Source: Amylostereum areolatum | Taxonomy: Eukaryota; Basidiomycota; Agaricomycetes; Russulales; Stereaceae | Direction of reading: 5' to 3' | Assembly (NCBI GenBank): GCA_012932865.1 | Contig: SAXG01000059.1 | Coordinates: 62,001-126,000, forward strand | DNA length: 64,000 bases | In this document: piece by piece, positions 46,745-58,383 of the stretch | Layout: every line of letters begins with the position of its first letter | Numbering within the stretch: position 1 is the stretch's first letter | Made by a program: the position numbers and the translations under genes | Notes under the pieces: model-generated | Told to the model about the DNA's origin: nothing | Databases searched by the model: none | The model's input: the letters and a program-made list of their open reading frames with translations, nothing else

Positions 46745-49700
46745 ATGAACGGTAAGTACAGTTTTCCGTGTTGGCAGCATATGGGCTAAGTCTCTTTCTG
46801 TAAAGGAAGTCGGCACACATTCAAAGCGCCCGAAAGGGCCGAAGTTGATGCTGCCGTCAAGGCTCTGGATGCCAAGGAGATCTTCGGTATGGATTTTGTC
46901 CCCTCATGATCAACGAGACTGATTTATACTCTCAAAGCATTCTCTAACCCCTTGCACAGTGGGCTCTCCTTACGAAATGGAAGAGTCGAGCACGGGAGGG
47001 GTGTGCCGGCTATGGAACCCTCGACCACCACTCCCTCAACTGGTGCCACTCGTCTGCGTGGTACGCGTCTAGCCCATTCACACCACTTACCTCACGAGTA
47101 CATAGGTGGCGCCCGACGTGACACGGCGGCCACGGTCGATGACATGGAACGAACAAGTGAGCCGAGTTTCAGTTCGGCTTCCTTCTGACCAACCGAACTA
47201 ACATAGACAACAGTGTAAGGCTCCAACTGTATAGTTTATGTCTAGTGAGATTGGGGTAGCTAGATAGTATACTATACTAAATAGTAAACAGACAGTAAAT
47301 AGACAGTTTAGACAGTTAATGCATCACTACTGAGGTAAAGAAGTCAGCACTGGCAGTGTAGAGTTTAGTACACATAAGCTCTAAGATAGTCTTAGCCTTT
47401 AGTAATGTGCATGCATCAGTACATATATGGCAAGCATCTGAGAACAACTTGCACTCAACAGACATCAAGGTAGCATCAGCAATTTGTCAATTTTTGTTTT
47501 GTTGTTTTGAATGGTTGAGACCATATTTGAGGTGTTGAGGTGTTGTCACCAGTTGTGACGTTGGCTAAACACGTGCCAACTGGGATGAGTACTCAACAAT
47601 ATACCAATATCTCATAAACTACCCAGGTTTGAACACAATACAAGAACTCTATGCAACAGGCTTCCCATCTCCATCAACAACATGAGCAATACCTTAGTAT
47701 TTACACTTGGGACAGAATTCCTGGCTAGCTTGTTAAAACAAGTGTGACTTGGAAGTTCTCTTAGATATACTATAGAAGTTTACTTTCATACTTGGTAAAT
47801 TTAGTAGGTAATTTGGTTAACTATGCAATTACTTGTGAAATCACGACTTAGCAGATTTCGGATACATATAGTCACGTGACTCTTCAGTTATGTTGACGCT
47901 CGACACCATGTCGTCTCTTTGTCTTCAACCACGACAATCTGTCGTTCGTTGGGGACCCGGCCTAGTCGCCGTCACCGCCGCCTTTGTCGCCGTCGCCGCC
48001 GCCTTCGTTGCTCTCGCCGCCGCCTTCATTGCCCTCGCCCTTGCCTTCATTGCCCTCGCCCTTGCCTTCGTTGCCCTCGCCCTCGCCTTCAACGACTTCC
48101 CCGCCGCCCTCAGCAACCTTGCCGCCACCCTCAATGCCCACACCCGTCGTCCTCCACGCCAACGCACATGTCACCCCCAACGCCAATGCGCGTCGCCCCC
48201 AACGCCAACGCCTTTGTCACCCCATGGTGACGCGCGTCACCCCCACCCCCCACGCCCTCGTTACTCACGCCCTTGTCACTCCCCGCGCCCTCGTCATCCG
48301 CAAGGCCCACGGCCTCGTCACCCCCCAACGACCTCACTGTCGCACTCGACACCCACGCCCGTCGCCCTCAACGCCCACGCCCGTCGCCCTCAACGCCCGC
48401 GCCTGTCGCCCTCAACGTCCACACCTGTTGCTCTCAACGCCGACACGCGTGTCACCCCCAACGCCGAAGCGCGTCGCCCTCAATGCCGATGCCTTTGTCG
48501 CCCCCACGGCGACACGTGGCGACCCCACCCCCACGGCTACGTCACCCCCCGCGCCCTTGTAGCCCCCAACGACCGAGCCACCATCCTCAACGCCCACACT
48601 CGTTGCCCTCAACGCCAATGCGCCCGTCGCCCCCATGGCAACATGCGTTGTCCCCGCCGCCGACGGCCTCGTCACCGCCGACAGCTTCATTGCCCCCCAC
48701 ACCCTCGTATCTCCCCATGCCCTCGTCACCCTCTACGGTCTCATTATCCCCCAACGCTCACGCGCGTGTCGCCCGCCAATGCCAATGCGTGTCGCCCCCA
48801 GCGCCGATGGCCTCGTGACCCCCAATGCCAACACCTGGCTCTCGACGCCCCTGCCCCCGTTGTCTCATTGCCCGCGCGCGTCTCTCCACCCGCACCCTCG
48901 TCATTCCGCACCCTACTGCCTACAATATTTACATTACCTAGTATGAATTGAATAGCTACATTGTTTTGAATGGAATTTGTTTTGATCCTGATAGATGATG
49001 TTTTGAATGTATTCAAACTGAGTTGAACTGTTGTACCAAGTTGCCAGCTATTACTAACCTGTATAACTGTTGGAGATTATAAGTTGTGTGTTCATTGGGT
49101 ATAGATTGGCTGTTCATTGGCCAACTCATGCATGTTGAGCAATCAGACATGGCCTGGGGACATGTTGACACGTTGGCATGTTTTGACTGTTTCGCACTGT
49201 TTTCGCACATTGTGCAACATCAAAACCAGCAAAAACATGGCTTAACAAGGTGAAACAAAATTCGACAATTTGCTGATGTAGCAGGAATTACTAAAAAATC
49301 CTGGGCCATGCACATGATGACCATAGCCTTCTAACAATTGAGCTCTAGGACCTCTGGAAATATGGAGATGGGTGCTGAGAATGACAGCTGAGATGGCTGA
49401 AAGAATCACCAGAGTTGGGCATGAGTGTAATAGGTGTAGTGGAGGCTGATAGCTTGCACCTGGTAGCACCTACGGGCATGTCACACACTGCCACTTTGGA
49501 TAGGGTTTACTGTCTAGTATACTCACTACTTACTGTCTACAGCTGATGGGGTAGCTAGATAGTAAAACTATACCATATAAACAGTTTATAGACAGTAAAT
49601 AGACTATAACGTTGGAGCCTTACAACAGTGGGGCTGTCTTTTCCCGACAGTGATGTAGAGGAGGTGTCTTCCGTATCGGGACCATCAGACCTGCATGTCA

Positions 49701-50658
49701 CCGGCACGTCTGACATACTCAGTTTCCCCTTCTCGGCTGACCTATTGGCATAGCCGGCTTGTCGTTTGGAGACAGCGATATGGAGGAGCCTATTCCTTCC
49801 GATCTCGCGGTCACAGGTATGCGAACCTCACATATTCGGGCGGTACCTCTCGGCCGACCTATCACACAGCTGGGTTGTTGTTCGGAGACAGAGATACGGA
49901 GGAGCTTATTTCTGCTGACCTCGCGGTCACAGGTAAGCAGTTCTCACATGTTCGGGCTCTCCTTCTCGGCTGACCCAGCACATAGCTGGGTTGTCGTTTG
50001 GAGACAGCGATACGGAGGAGCCGATTCCTGCCGATCTCGCGGTCACAGGTCAGCGGTCCTCACATATTCGTGTTCTCCTTCTCGGCTCACCTATGGCATA
50101 GTCGGCTTGTCGTTCGGAGACAGTGACGAAGATATGAATCTTGACCGTAAGTAACCTGTGCTCGGGAGATAAGTGCTGATGTGGCTGGGACCTTAGCGAC
50201 CGAGCCGTCCGACTTACAGGTCACAGGTATGTCGAGCATTGTATTTCTGAATAATATTTACCGACCCTACCCAAGCCGGCTTGTCCTTTGGTGATAGTGA
50301 TGCCGAGGAGCTTGCCGATAGTGGCCTCGGGACCACAGGTAAGCCAACCTTTCCGGTATCACTATGATTTCTGACATGGTCGGGTTCAATAGCTGAATTA
50401 ATGTTTGCTAACAGTGAAGAGGAGATGGCTCGGGTGGAACTCCCTGGTAAGAAATTGAACATACTTGACACTTGTAAGCCTAACATGTCGCCTTCCCATA
50501 CAGCCCTGCGGGGAGAGCTATTTCTCCTTCAGCGGGAGTACAAAGCCATAAGTGAATTGAGGTTGCAGTACCTTATGCTTTGGGGCGGCCAGAAGGAGGT
50601 CAGCAACAGCATTCGGAATGCGTTGGTTATGTACGAAGCATACTTTGGATGGCCGTGA
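46745..50658 (+). CDS. Hypothetical protein with tandem 63-nt exons; carries a hAT insertion
   Basis: ATG 46745 (MNG), an intron at 46752, then RHTFKAPERAEVDAAVKALD. Further exons end in VDDMERT near 47156. The next exon, GLSFPDSDVEE, begins after the hAT-like insertion at 49629. At least three 63-nt exons (GLSFGDSD.EEPI..DLAVT), one shorter exon and a further 63-nt exon follow, each with a short intron. The last exons are MFANSEEEMARVELP and a helical C-terminus (REYKAISELRLQYLML...YEAYFGWP) ending at TGA 50656. All repeat exons have the same phase, so copies can be gained or skipped without loss of frame. The phase of the exons around 46960-47090 is unresolved. The function is unknown. Confidence 0.5.
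47216..49622. mobile_element. Non-autonomous hAT-like element, 2407 bp, TSD CAACAGTG
   Basis: The ends are TAAGGCTCCAAC and GTTGGAGCCTTA (12-bp inverted repeats; TAAGG fits the hAT end rule YARNG). A perfect 8-bp duplication CAACAGTG lies at 47208-47215 and 49623-49630. Subterminal words GGGGTAGCTAGATAGTA and TAGACAGTAAA occur at both ends. No transposase is encoded. The interior is AT-rich near both ends with a 1-kb C-rich repeat array. Confidence 0.88.
47918..48900. repeat. C-rich degenerate minisatellite inside the hAT-like element
   Basis: Roughly 1 kb of imperfect units built from CGCCCTCAACGCCCACGC and CACCCCCAACGCC words, with strong strand bias (C-rich on plus). A 353-codon open frame at 47890-48951 spans it but consists of Arg/Pro/Ala repeats from the array and is not taken as a gene. 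Confidence 0.75.
49629..50340 (+). repeat. Tandem exon-intron array (63-nt exons)
   Basis: Units of about 115-120 bp, each a 63-nt exon plus a short intron ending in CAG or TAG. Clear exons lie near 49756-49818, 49872-49934 and 49988-50050, with a shorter one near 50105-50148 and a divergent one near 50277-50339. Similarity covers intron as well as exon, so whole exon-intron units were duplicated. Confidence 0.75.
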
Positions 50659-51249
50659 TGGAGTAGTAAGCATACTTTGGATGGTCGGTGTATTAGAGTA
50701 TCTGGTATATTTTGGTCTCGCCAGTATCGAATCCATATCCTGTGGCATCCCGTTTTTGATAAGGAAATGATCGGTACCCACTGCCACAGAGCCGAAATGG
50801 TATCGCGGACATGAGTGAGATGAAAGGAGAGGCCCTCACAGGAAATGTAGGACATTATGACGTTTTCAGGGATATAATTGAAGAACTGGGACACATGGTA
50901 TGTACACTGTGAGGGTATAGACATGCGCGTAGCTGCATAGAAACAGCTGTGGGCCCGGCCCATCTGCACGGCTGAGGAGCCGCGGTTACATCGGCGTGGG
51001 CCCATCAAGGTAACACGGAGGACGAGCCGAGTTCAACCTACGTGGGCCATTCAGAGAGCTTCACAGACATATACTAAGGAGAAAACTGGAAGTTCATGAC
51101 TGTATTGAAGGTGCAGTGTAGTAGATACTACACAGTAGAAGCCGTGGGCCCGGCCCATGTGCACCGCCAGGAAACGTGGGGTGAGCCGACTCGGCTCCTG
51201 GTTTCACCTCGTGGGGTATTCCATGTATATAAGGTAAAAGTAACTGAAT
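50659..51249. other. Intergenic, no gene seen
   Basis: It contains a short direct repeat (AGCATACTTTGGATGG at about 50638 and 50669) and two copies of a GTGGGCCCGGCCCAT word (about 50950 and 51147). No coding signal. Confidence 0.4.
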
Positions 51250-52834
51250 ATTGTGCCGTACGATACTCTGCATTCCGGTGACCTCGGAAAGTGGGGCAAG
51301 CATTTATGGCCGCTCCTTCTGAACGCACTCGAGAACGAGCAATGCAAAGGCTCGTTAACACAAAAGTATGTCCAATACTTGGCGGCCGGATGCGTAGCTG
51401 ACGAGAGCCCTTCTAGTATGAGTCGCGTGCCACCCTGGCCCAATCTCAAACATTTTAACAACGTCACAACGGTAGAGTACGCAGATGGGCAGGCATTTCT
51501 TGATATATTGAAGGTGAGTTTCGTCTCTGCACAACGGCCGGTATATGTAAGCTAATAGAAACCGCTTCTAGTGTGTTATTCCGTGCGCGGTAAATCTTCT
51601 CCCTAGAAATTCCCCTCTTGTCCTTTGCATTCGTGCCTACGCCCGCTTTCGTATGATGGTTGGCCTCCATTGTATGACTAGCTCCCGTTTAGCGCGACTG
51701 AAGGTGTACATGGCTGAATATGAGAAATGGTCCACTGTGAGTTTTCCATCCAAGTTTCTTGTATCTCATATCATTGTAGCTCACATTTGCGCAGGAGGTA
51801 GGAAAGACATACGGCAAGGAATTCGATTTCTTCAAGCAACACGCATCAAGCCATGCCCCGGGCGATATTTGGACCAAGGGGACTACGAATAATTTCACAA
51901 CTCGTCCAGGCGAAGGATTCCAGCAAGAAGCGGCAGAATCGTATGAAATGACGAACCGCAAAAACGTCGAAGTCCAGGTAAGTTGAATTTTAATTTGTGT
52001 TGGATCCCATGGGAATATTCTAACTTGTTTTTCGAAGATGAATCGACGAGATGCTACACAGGAAGCGATCACGAAGATTCGCATGACCGTCGACGACCAC
52101 GACCAAGCTCTGCAACAGTCGGCTTCAACTGCGGAAGAAGATGCCACATCACAACAACGAACGAGCGATGGAGGTCACAGCTACTCAGAGTACAGTGACG
52201 AGGCGCCACACTGGACACTCGGGGCCAGCGACCGTCTCACCACCTCACGCGAGTTAGAGGCCACTCTTCGTTTCCGGTCGTTCCACACCAAGCTAGTTTC
52301 GTTTATCAACGAACATGTTACAGGTGCAGAAATCGACCCGGAAAGGTCTATCAAGGTACCGTGCTACTTAGGTTTGCATCTGTGAAGGGGACTGACAGTA
52401 GGGCTGGCAGGTACAACCACACAAGTACGTCGCGCTAGAATACCAGTCTCAAGAAGATTGGACCTCAGCTCGCGACATTTTGCGCTGCAATGCGAGCTTT
52501 CATGGGCGCGAACGCCATGACTGTGTTCTGGTGAACGACGACTCACCGCACCTCTCGTGCGCGCGCCTCTGTGCGCTGCTTCGATGTACACTGCACGCAG
52601 GGAAATCTTGCGATGTTGCGGTAGTCACCCTGCTTCACCCTGATTCGTGGAAGCCTCGGACATTTTGGTCCAATTGTCGAGTTTACAAAGAGGTTGAGGA
52701 GCCCGTTTTCGTCCTGCCTCAGTTTTTTATCCGTGGTGCCCATATGATCCCGGCATTTGGTTGCAACCACCCTCAAAGGTTCATACTAAACGATCTCATT
52801 GACCCCGACATGTTCCTCCGCGCCGGCAATTGAT
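51250..52834 (+). pseudogene. Transposase 3' remnant (Plavaka/CACTA-like, Agaricomycete type)
   Basis: The exons give GDLGKWGKHLWPLLL, YADGQAFLDILK, IRAYARFRMMVGLHCMTSSR (51640), KEFDFFKQHASSHAPGDIW (51820), TRPGEGFQQEAAESYEMTN (51905) and EAITKIRMTVDDHD (52065). The C-terminal stretch WSNCRVYKEVEEPVFVLPQF and NDLIDPDMFLRAGN ends at 52834. This block order is typical of the region after the catalytic domain in a common Agaricomycete transposase group. The catalytic part is absent upstream, so this is a 5'-truncated remnant. Assignment to Plavaka rather than a sister group is uncertain. Confidence 0.6.
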
Positions 52835-52888
52835 ATACATAACGTACAGCACTTGGTTTGGAATACACACTCATCCGACCATGCACCA

Positions 52889-53906
52889 TCATGCACTGAA
52901 CAGGTCCTCGCCGTCTCCCCGCTCATCCTCATCCCCCTCCATTTCCTCCAAAAGACCGAGCTTGTGCCGCGAGCTTGCAGCCTGCGCCGCCTCGGTCTTA
53001 CAATCGAGCAGTCCGAAGGAAGTCCCCCGGACGTGCTCAACCGATCGGCGGGCATCGTACGTGAGCTTACGGAGCCGTGAGGGCGTGACGAAGGGGGAGT
53101 CCCGCTTGGAAGCTCTGTAATCGGCAAGCTCGGGAGAGTTTGCCACTAGAGCATATTTGGCGCGCGCGCAACGAGCAATGTGCATCGGAGACTGACACCA
53201 AGTAAGCCCTCGCACCACGTAATGAACAACATGACATACCCAAACTTTCGCTCTATCTTCGATCCATCGCGAAAGTTCGTGGATCTAATAGCGACTACAT
53301 TGAGGTTCAATCAAGGTCACTACAAGTGAGTACGCACCTCGGGGTCCTCAGCCTGAATATTCTTGAGAAGCCGTCGAGCCATAGTGAGAACAGCATGCCG
53401 CCGTATCGGTTTCAGGTCGTCATAGAAAGGTCCGTCGGAATGAATGTTTAAAGTGGGACTGATGACAACGGCGGAGTTCTTCCTCGTCGGGTTGCGAGCG
53501 TAGTGAGTGAAATGCCACGGGTCGAAAAAGACCATGGACACGGAAACGGGGTGGGAGTGCTAATAACGTCAATAGTAATCCATGAATCCTTTATGACCAC
53601 GCACGTTCAAGGCTTCGAAACCCGACACATTCTTGTGGCGAACGACGACGATGTCCTTCTTGTCGACGGATTCCACCACCTTTCGCACGTCTTCCGGTAA
53701 GGCAGAGATTGGCCTCTGAGATAGCTCTCCTCGCAATGTAACCTCCATGTTGTCAACTACGGGGTTTGAGCTCTGTGATTTGACGACAGCCTGCGATTGC
53801 GAAAGAGGTTCGAGAATGGTGTCGTTCAGAAGGGTTGGCTATGAGATTGGTCAGCCGGAAGAAGTGTGCTGGGGAATTGGACACTTACATCGGTTGAATC
53901 GGACAT
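52889..53906 (-). CDS. Hypothetical protein, about five exons
   Basis: ATG 53906 (MSDSTD), an intron to about 53838, then PTLLNDTILEPLSQSQAVV, LPEDVRKVVESVDKKDIVV and SGFEALN. A second intron leads to VSMVFFDPWHFTHYARNPTR, DLKPIRRHAVLTMARRLLKN and AEDPE (53339). A short exon (IHELSRWIEDRAKVW, about 53287-53240) and a last exon (MHIARCARAKYALVANSPEL...GDGEDLFSA) follow, stop at 52891-52889. It ends 55 bp from the converging transposase remnant. The family is not recognised. Confidence 0.55.
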
Positions 53907-55811
53907 AGTTAGTGTACAATGAAGGAGAGGTGAGAGGGAATGGGTGGGTTGGCGAGACGGAAGCTGCGATGCACGTCGACGAGAGCACGACCCACCTGCA
54001 GGTGACGTCACCGAGCGACGACTGACCAATTCAGCGCTTTCTCGAGGTCTCAGTGACATCATCTGAACATCTACTGGCTACTCTCTGGTCACCCGCTCAT
54101 CAGGTCTTGTAAGTCATCGGCCGGCGTCAGGTGGCGTCAGATTTCCGTCAACTGCTGATCAGCCAAATCCGATTTTTCCGACAGCGGGAAGGACGAACAC
54201 AATACATAACAACATCCCCATACACCGAGTGGATAGAATATCGATTGCTTCGCGTGACTGGTATGTTGATGGAAGTCATCGCAGGCTCTTTCCTTCGATG
54301 CCACACCTCGAACATTACGAAAGGCGCCGTAACGACGCAGAATGTGCACGATGTCAAGCGCGTGTATACGTTGAACAACAATGATATTGAACTGATACGG
54401 TTGTATGGTAGGATCTTGGGCTGCGTACAAGAAATGTTCTGATTATGGTTGTCTCGGGTGCACTCGTCAATGAATGATACTGTCCAGGCTGCAGACCAAA
54501 GTGAGTAAATCTGGCAGAACTGGGAACCAATCACATACGGCAAATTAAGTAGGACACCACCCGCGACCTGGATCTGGACAATTCGTGTTCCCTGCGCAAC
54601 TCCGCTCATTATGTCAGATGTAAGAGACAAGAGAAGGGTACTCACATCTTGTAGAATCGCATTTGCGTGGACGACCCCTTGCTGGACTTGCCCTTGGGCG
54701 GTCCAGAATCGAACGGGACTTCCGATCTATGAGGCGATTTAGCTGAGCGTTGGCGCGCCGCGAAGAAATGCAAAATCATACAGGAGGGGGGCTCATAGCC
54801 GAAATAGAAGAGGGGTGCAGTGGTTTGCTTCAGAAAACCCCAGGGCTCTGAAGCTTTGGCCGGTGGGCTCACGTCAAGGTCGCCTTTATAAAAGCCGCAC
54901 CTGAAAAGTGCAGTGCCGACACACGACACACGATCGGACACAACACGAAGACACATGAAGACATGAGTGGGTATACCAACAACGAGGGAGAACGCAACCC
55001 AGATCTGTGTGGAGAGTATGCGGGAATCTTGAAGGCATAATAGGGTTTCATGAGACCATGGTCGATTTCCGGGGAGAACCTTTGAGTGCGAACAAGTAGA
55101 TCCGAGTTGAACAGTGACCGATCATCTCCACGATGCACGATGCGTGGCGAAGCCGAGAAGATCTACACAGAAAAGTGAGGGGCAGGATGGGGTTGCCGTG
55201 GGGTCAGGTAAAATAGAAAAAGCAGGCACGGAGGTCGCCCGAGGATTGAAACGTAATTTCGCGCATGGTGGGGGGTGACTTATGCCAGGGAGCAAAGAGG
55301 ACAAAAGGGAAGAGAGCTGCTGGGGTTCTCGGAGTGCCGAAGTCGTTCAAGCATGCGGCGGATAACTCTAGATTGCCAGTGACAGCGTGGGCCCGATTTC
55401 CGAAGGAAAGCTGCGGAATATCGCGAAGCCAAGGGAGAGCGACTTCCATACACGAGTTGAAGTAGAACGAAAGAGAAGGTGATCGTGCAATGAGGGGAAG
55501 AACGAGCAGGAAGGCAGTGAGCGCAAGGCAGCAGGCACACATCCACTAGATCAGGCCCAGGCTTGCGTAAGTTACGCTTCGGGGCGGCACACTCCTTACA
55601 AGACTCCTTACAAGATATCCACACCGTCACGCCTTCCTCCACAAACAAAGCGGCTCCTACACGCCATGACATGTCTTTTATCGTCATCCGCTCGTCAAAC
55701 GACTACTCGCGCCGGCGGCCCTTCATAAGAACGTCCATGTTTATGAGATCGCAAGCTCTTCTTCGACACCGGTATGTCTAAACCTTTTCACGTTCGTTGT
55801 GCCTTCTCAAG
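53907..55811. other. 1.9-kb region without a supported gene
   Basis: Several frames of 90-165 codons occur on both strands. A minus-strand frame starting at 55542 (MCACCLALTAFLLVLPLIA) has a hydrophobic, signal-like start, but no continuation through splice sites could be established. Confidence 0.35.
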
Positions 55812-56275
55812 TCCGCAGGTTTTCACGTTCGAAGGATACCTTCCCAACGTATCGTCTGTTTTCTTCTCATAGTTGTGGAAAGTGGCTGGTCACTGGTAGC
55901 GAGGATGGTACGATAAAAATATGGGATCTTCGGTGCGTTTGCGGTTTAGGAAAGATGAAAGACCCCCTGTCATTGACCACCAACGGAGTTTAGGCCCCTA
56001 CCCCATCTTGAAATCTGCTCACGATGTCTGCGTATATCCCAACTAAGGCGAGCCCATCTTCTGCGACCAGGCCGGTCGGATCAAGCAGTGGGACCTCTCT
56101 GACAACATCTGCACGCACGAATTGGTACGTGTCCCGCGTCCTCATTCTACGTTCCCATTACTACCCACGGATCCAGACCGGCGACGTCTACATACGATCC
56201 GTCACCCTAGCCTCGGTCGGGTCTTGTCTCGTTTCTGGGACAAGGTGCGGCCAAGTCGATATCGATCGTGCTGGC
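55812..56275 (+). pseudogene. LST8-like WD40 fragment, decayed
   Basis: Exon-like pieces match the middle of LST8, the WD40 subunit of TOR complexes. They are VFTFEGYLPNVSSVFF (55818), GKWLVTGSEDGTIKIWDL (55875-55930), GEPIFCDQAGRIKQWDL and SDNICTHEL (56048-56125), and RSVTLASVGSCLVSGT (56199-56246). A frame change and TAG lie between the first two (about 55869). TAA replaces the expected Gln codon before GEPIFCDQ. Start, first repeats and C-terminus are missing. Introns remain, so this is a duplicated genomic fragment and not a retrocopy. Confidence 0.75.
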
Positions 56276-56564
56276 CGTCGCTCATCCCCTACGCATGAAG
56301 GGCAAATGCTATGTTTGTAAAAGCAGCAAAGAGAGTTTGAGGGGCAGGCGGGCATAAGTAGGTCTCTTTGATTCTGCGATCCAACAATTCCACCTCCTTT
56401 CTACCTTGTTTCCTGTATACCGTTATCATCCGGTACCGCACGCCCTCCCCACCCCTCCGAGCACCACTTATAATACATAGAAGAAAAAGATACACACAAC
56501 CTTACATTAGCACGCATCTAATGGCGGATCTGGGTACGATCTAATGAATACATGTTCCAGGATA

Positions 56565-57730
56565 TCAATTCCAGCGAATGACTGGAGACTGAGTGCACGT
56601 TCGAGTAAGAGATGGAGGGAGGTAGACCCTGTGCACGATACTGAAAGGAGGGGAAGTGAATGCAGTCAGAGATGATATGCCAGGTCCGTTAGTGGGATTG
56701 CTCGCTAGGTAATCATCCTCCTCGACCCTCACGACATTGCATGATTGTGGCGTATACAAAGATGCCTTCATCACATGTGTGTTGGACACAAACGGAAGCG
56801 GACGAGTGGGGCCATCCAACATGCCATGGTCGGAACCGTAAGCCGATCGCTGTCGACGGATGTCACTAGGATCCAAGTTCTGATCAGGCGCACAGTTTCG
56901 TTCCGAGCTCGACCGGCCATCATGGAAGAAAGTACTCGTCGAGTATATAGTACTCGAGCCAGCACTCGGTGATCGCGTCGGAAAAGGGTATGCCACCGTC
57001 GCACAGAGGCCTGAAGAGGACTGCCTCGATGAAGAGGAGTTCAAGCTAGGATTGGGGAAAAGCGAAGGAGAGGAGGGTGACAGATAAGAGACGTCAGAAG
57101 AGCGATCGTAAGCCTCCGACGACAGAGGACTCGGAGGTGTCTCGCTGGGACTCTGGGGAGACGAGGTAAGACGAAAAAGGGGACGACGAGCAAAACAGCG
57201 TACATGGTAAACATGGTAAGGGTCTTCTAGCGACGTGCGTCTCCTTTTGTGGTTGCGATTGAAGTGGTCGACTACATCACTGGAAATGGGAGACTGGCAG
57301 GCATCTTGGCAGGGATCGGAGCTGGATTCGTTGGCTACGATTGGAGGGCTGCGAATTTGAGCCTGCCGAAGCTGCCTTCGTGTGTCTTCCAGCTCTCGGT
57401 GAAGCATCGCGTTCTCCTGCTCAAGCTGGCGTATACGGTCCGACAGGGGAGGTAGAGCAGTGACTTGATCAGGGGGAAGCGCGAACTTGGCGGCGGTCTG
57501 CAGTTTGGCGACGGCCCGCTCGAGCTGAATATAGCAGCAGAGTCCGAGTAACAACCCATAGGTAAGGGATGGATAGAGCGAATGGTAGAACAAACCTGCT
57601 CTATGTAAGCCTTGCGCTTCGCTCGGTGTTTGGCTTGGGCCTTCGCGTTACGGGTTCGTTCGGAACGGTCTGCAGGAGAGTAGATGGGAGACTGGGAGCG
57701 GGAGCGGGAGATGGACTGCGAAATAGTCAT
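56565..57730 (-). CDS. bZIP transcription factor (364 aa)
   Basis: Exon 1 57730-57596 (45 codons) holds the basic region RNAKAQAKHRAKRKAYIEQ, fitting the bZIP N-x7-R pattern. An intron (57595-57525) is followed by exon 2 (57524-56565), which begins LERAVAKLQ and continues the zipper through LSDRIRQLEQENAMLHRELE. The rest is Ser/Pro-rich with a basic KRRRTS patch. The frame is intact and splicing joins the basic region and zipper in phase. It should bind DNA as a dimer; targets are unknown. It diverges from the Sfp1-like gene, sharing a 650-bp upstream region. Confidence 0.85.
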
Positions 57731-58383
57731 CGGTAGTACGAAATGATGGTGGGGGTGAGGGGATATTAATGCCAGGGAAGAGATGGCGAGAGGGCCTGAT
57801 AATTTAAGTAAGAAGAGATTGCAGCAGGGAGAACCCTGGCATTTGCGTGCATCAAGAGGAGTTCGTGCGAAGGAGTCACTATGACACTACCTGCTCGCCT
57901 CGTCAGTGTCCGTTAAAGACTCGGCCTCCAGTCTAGCAGTTGCCTCCCTTACTATTTCCCGTCATCTTGAGTGTATTGGTTGCACCAGGTTGCACCGTGC
58001 CCGGCGGCCGGCGTGATTCACGGAGATGGACGGACATCATCATTTTGGATTCTGATAGAAGTGCGCCTACGTAAAACAGGTGGGACAGATAGAGGCACAA
58101 TATATGTGGAATCCTCGATTCAGAATCGCCGTGATCATCGAATGACAAGTTCGGTTTAAGGTTAGAGATAGCTGGAGCCCGTGGCAAGTACTAAACGTGG
58201 GAATCGATCCCTCCTCAGTTTCCCCTTCTCACTGGGGATCACCTACCACATTCCTCTTGGTCCTCGGGAACACGGTCTGTATTAATATGTCGTAGTGCTC
58301 ATCATGGTCGCCGTTGTTCCCAGTCCGTCAAAAAGAGCTACCCGGCCAAGCAGTAGTCATCCTTCGTCGATTCCGACTGCGCG
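57731..58383. promoter_or_regulatory. Shared upstream region of bZIP and Sfp1-like genes
   Basis: 650 bp of non-coding DNA between divergent starts at 57730 and 58384. No individual site is claimed. Confidence 0.35.

Noticed and set aside
47890..48951. 353-codon open frame of Arg/Pro/Ala repeats
   Set aside because: It coincides with the C-rich minisatellite in the hAT-like element; other frames over the same DNA are equally open and repetitive.
53907..55811. Multi-pass membrane protein gene starting near 55542
   Set aside because: The first frame is hydrophobic, but following exons could not be joined in phase and no family motif was found.
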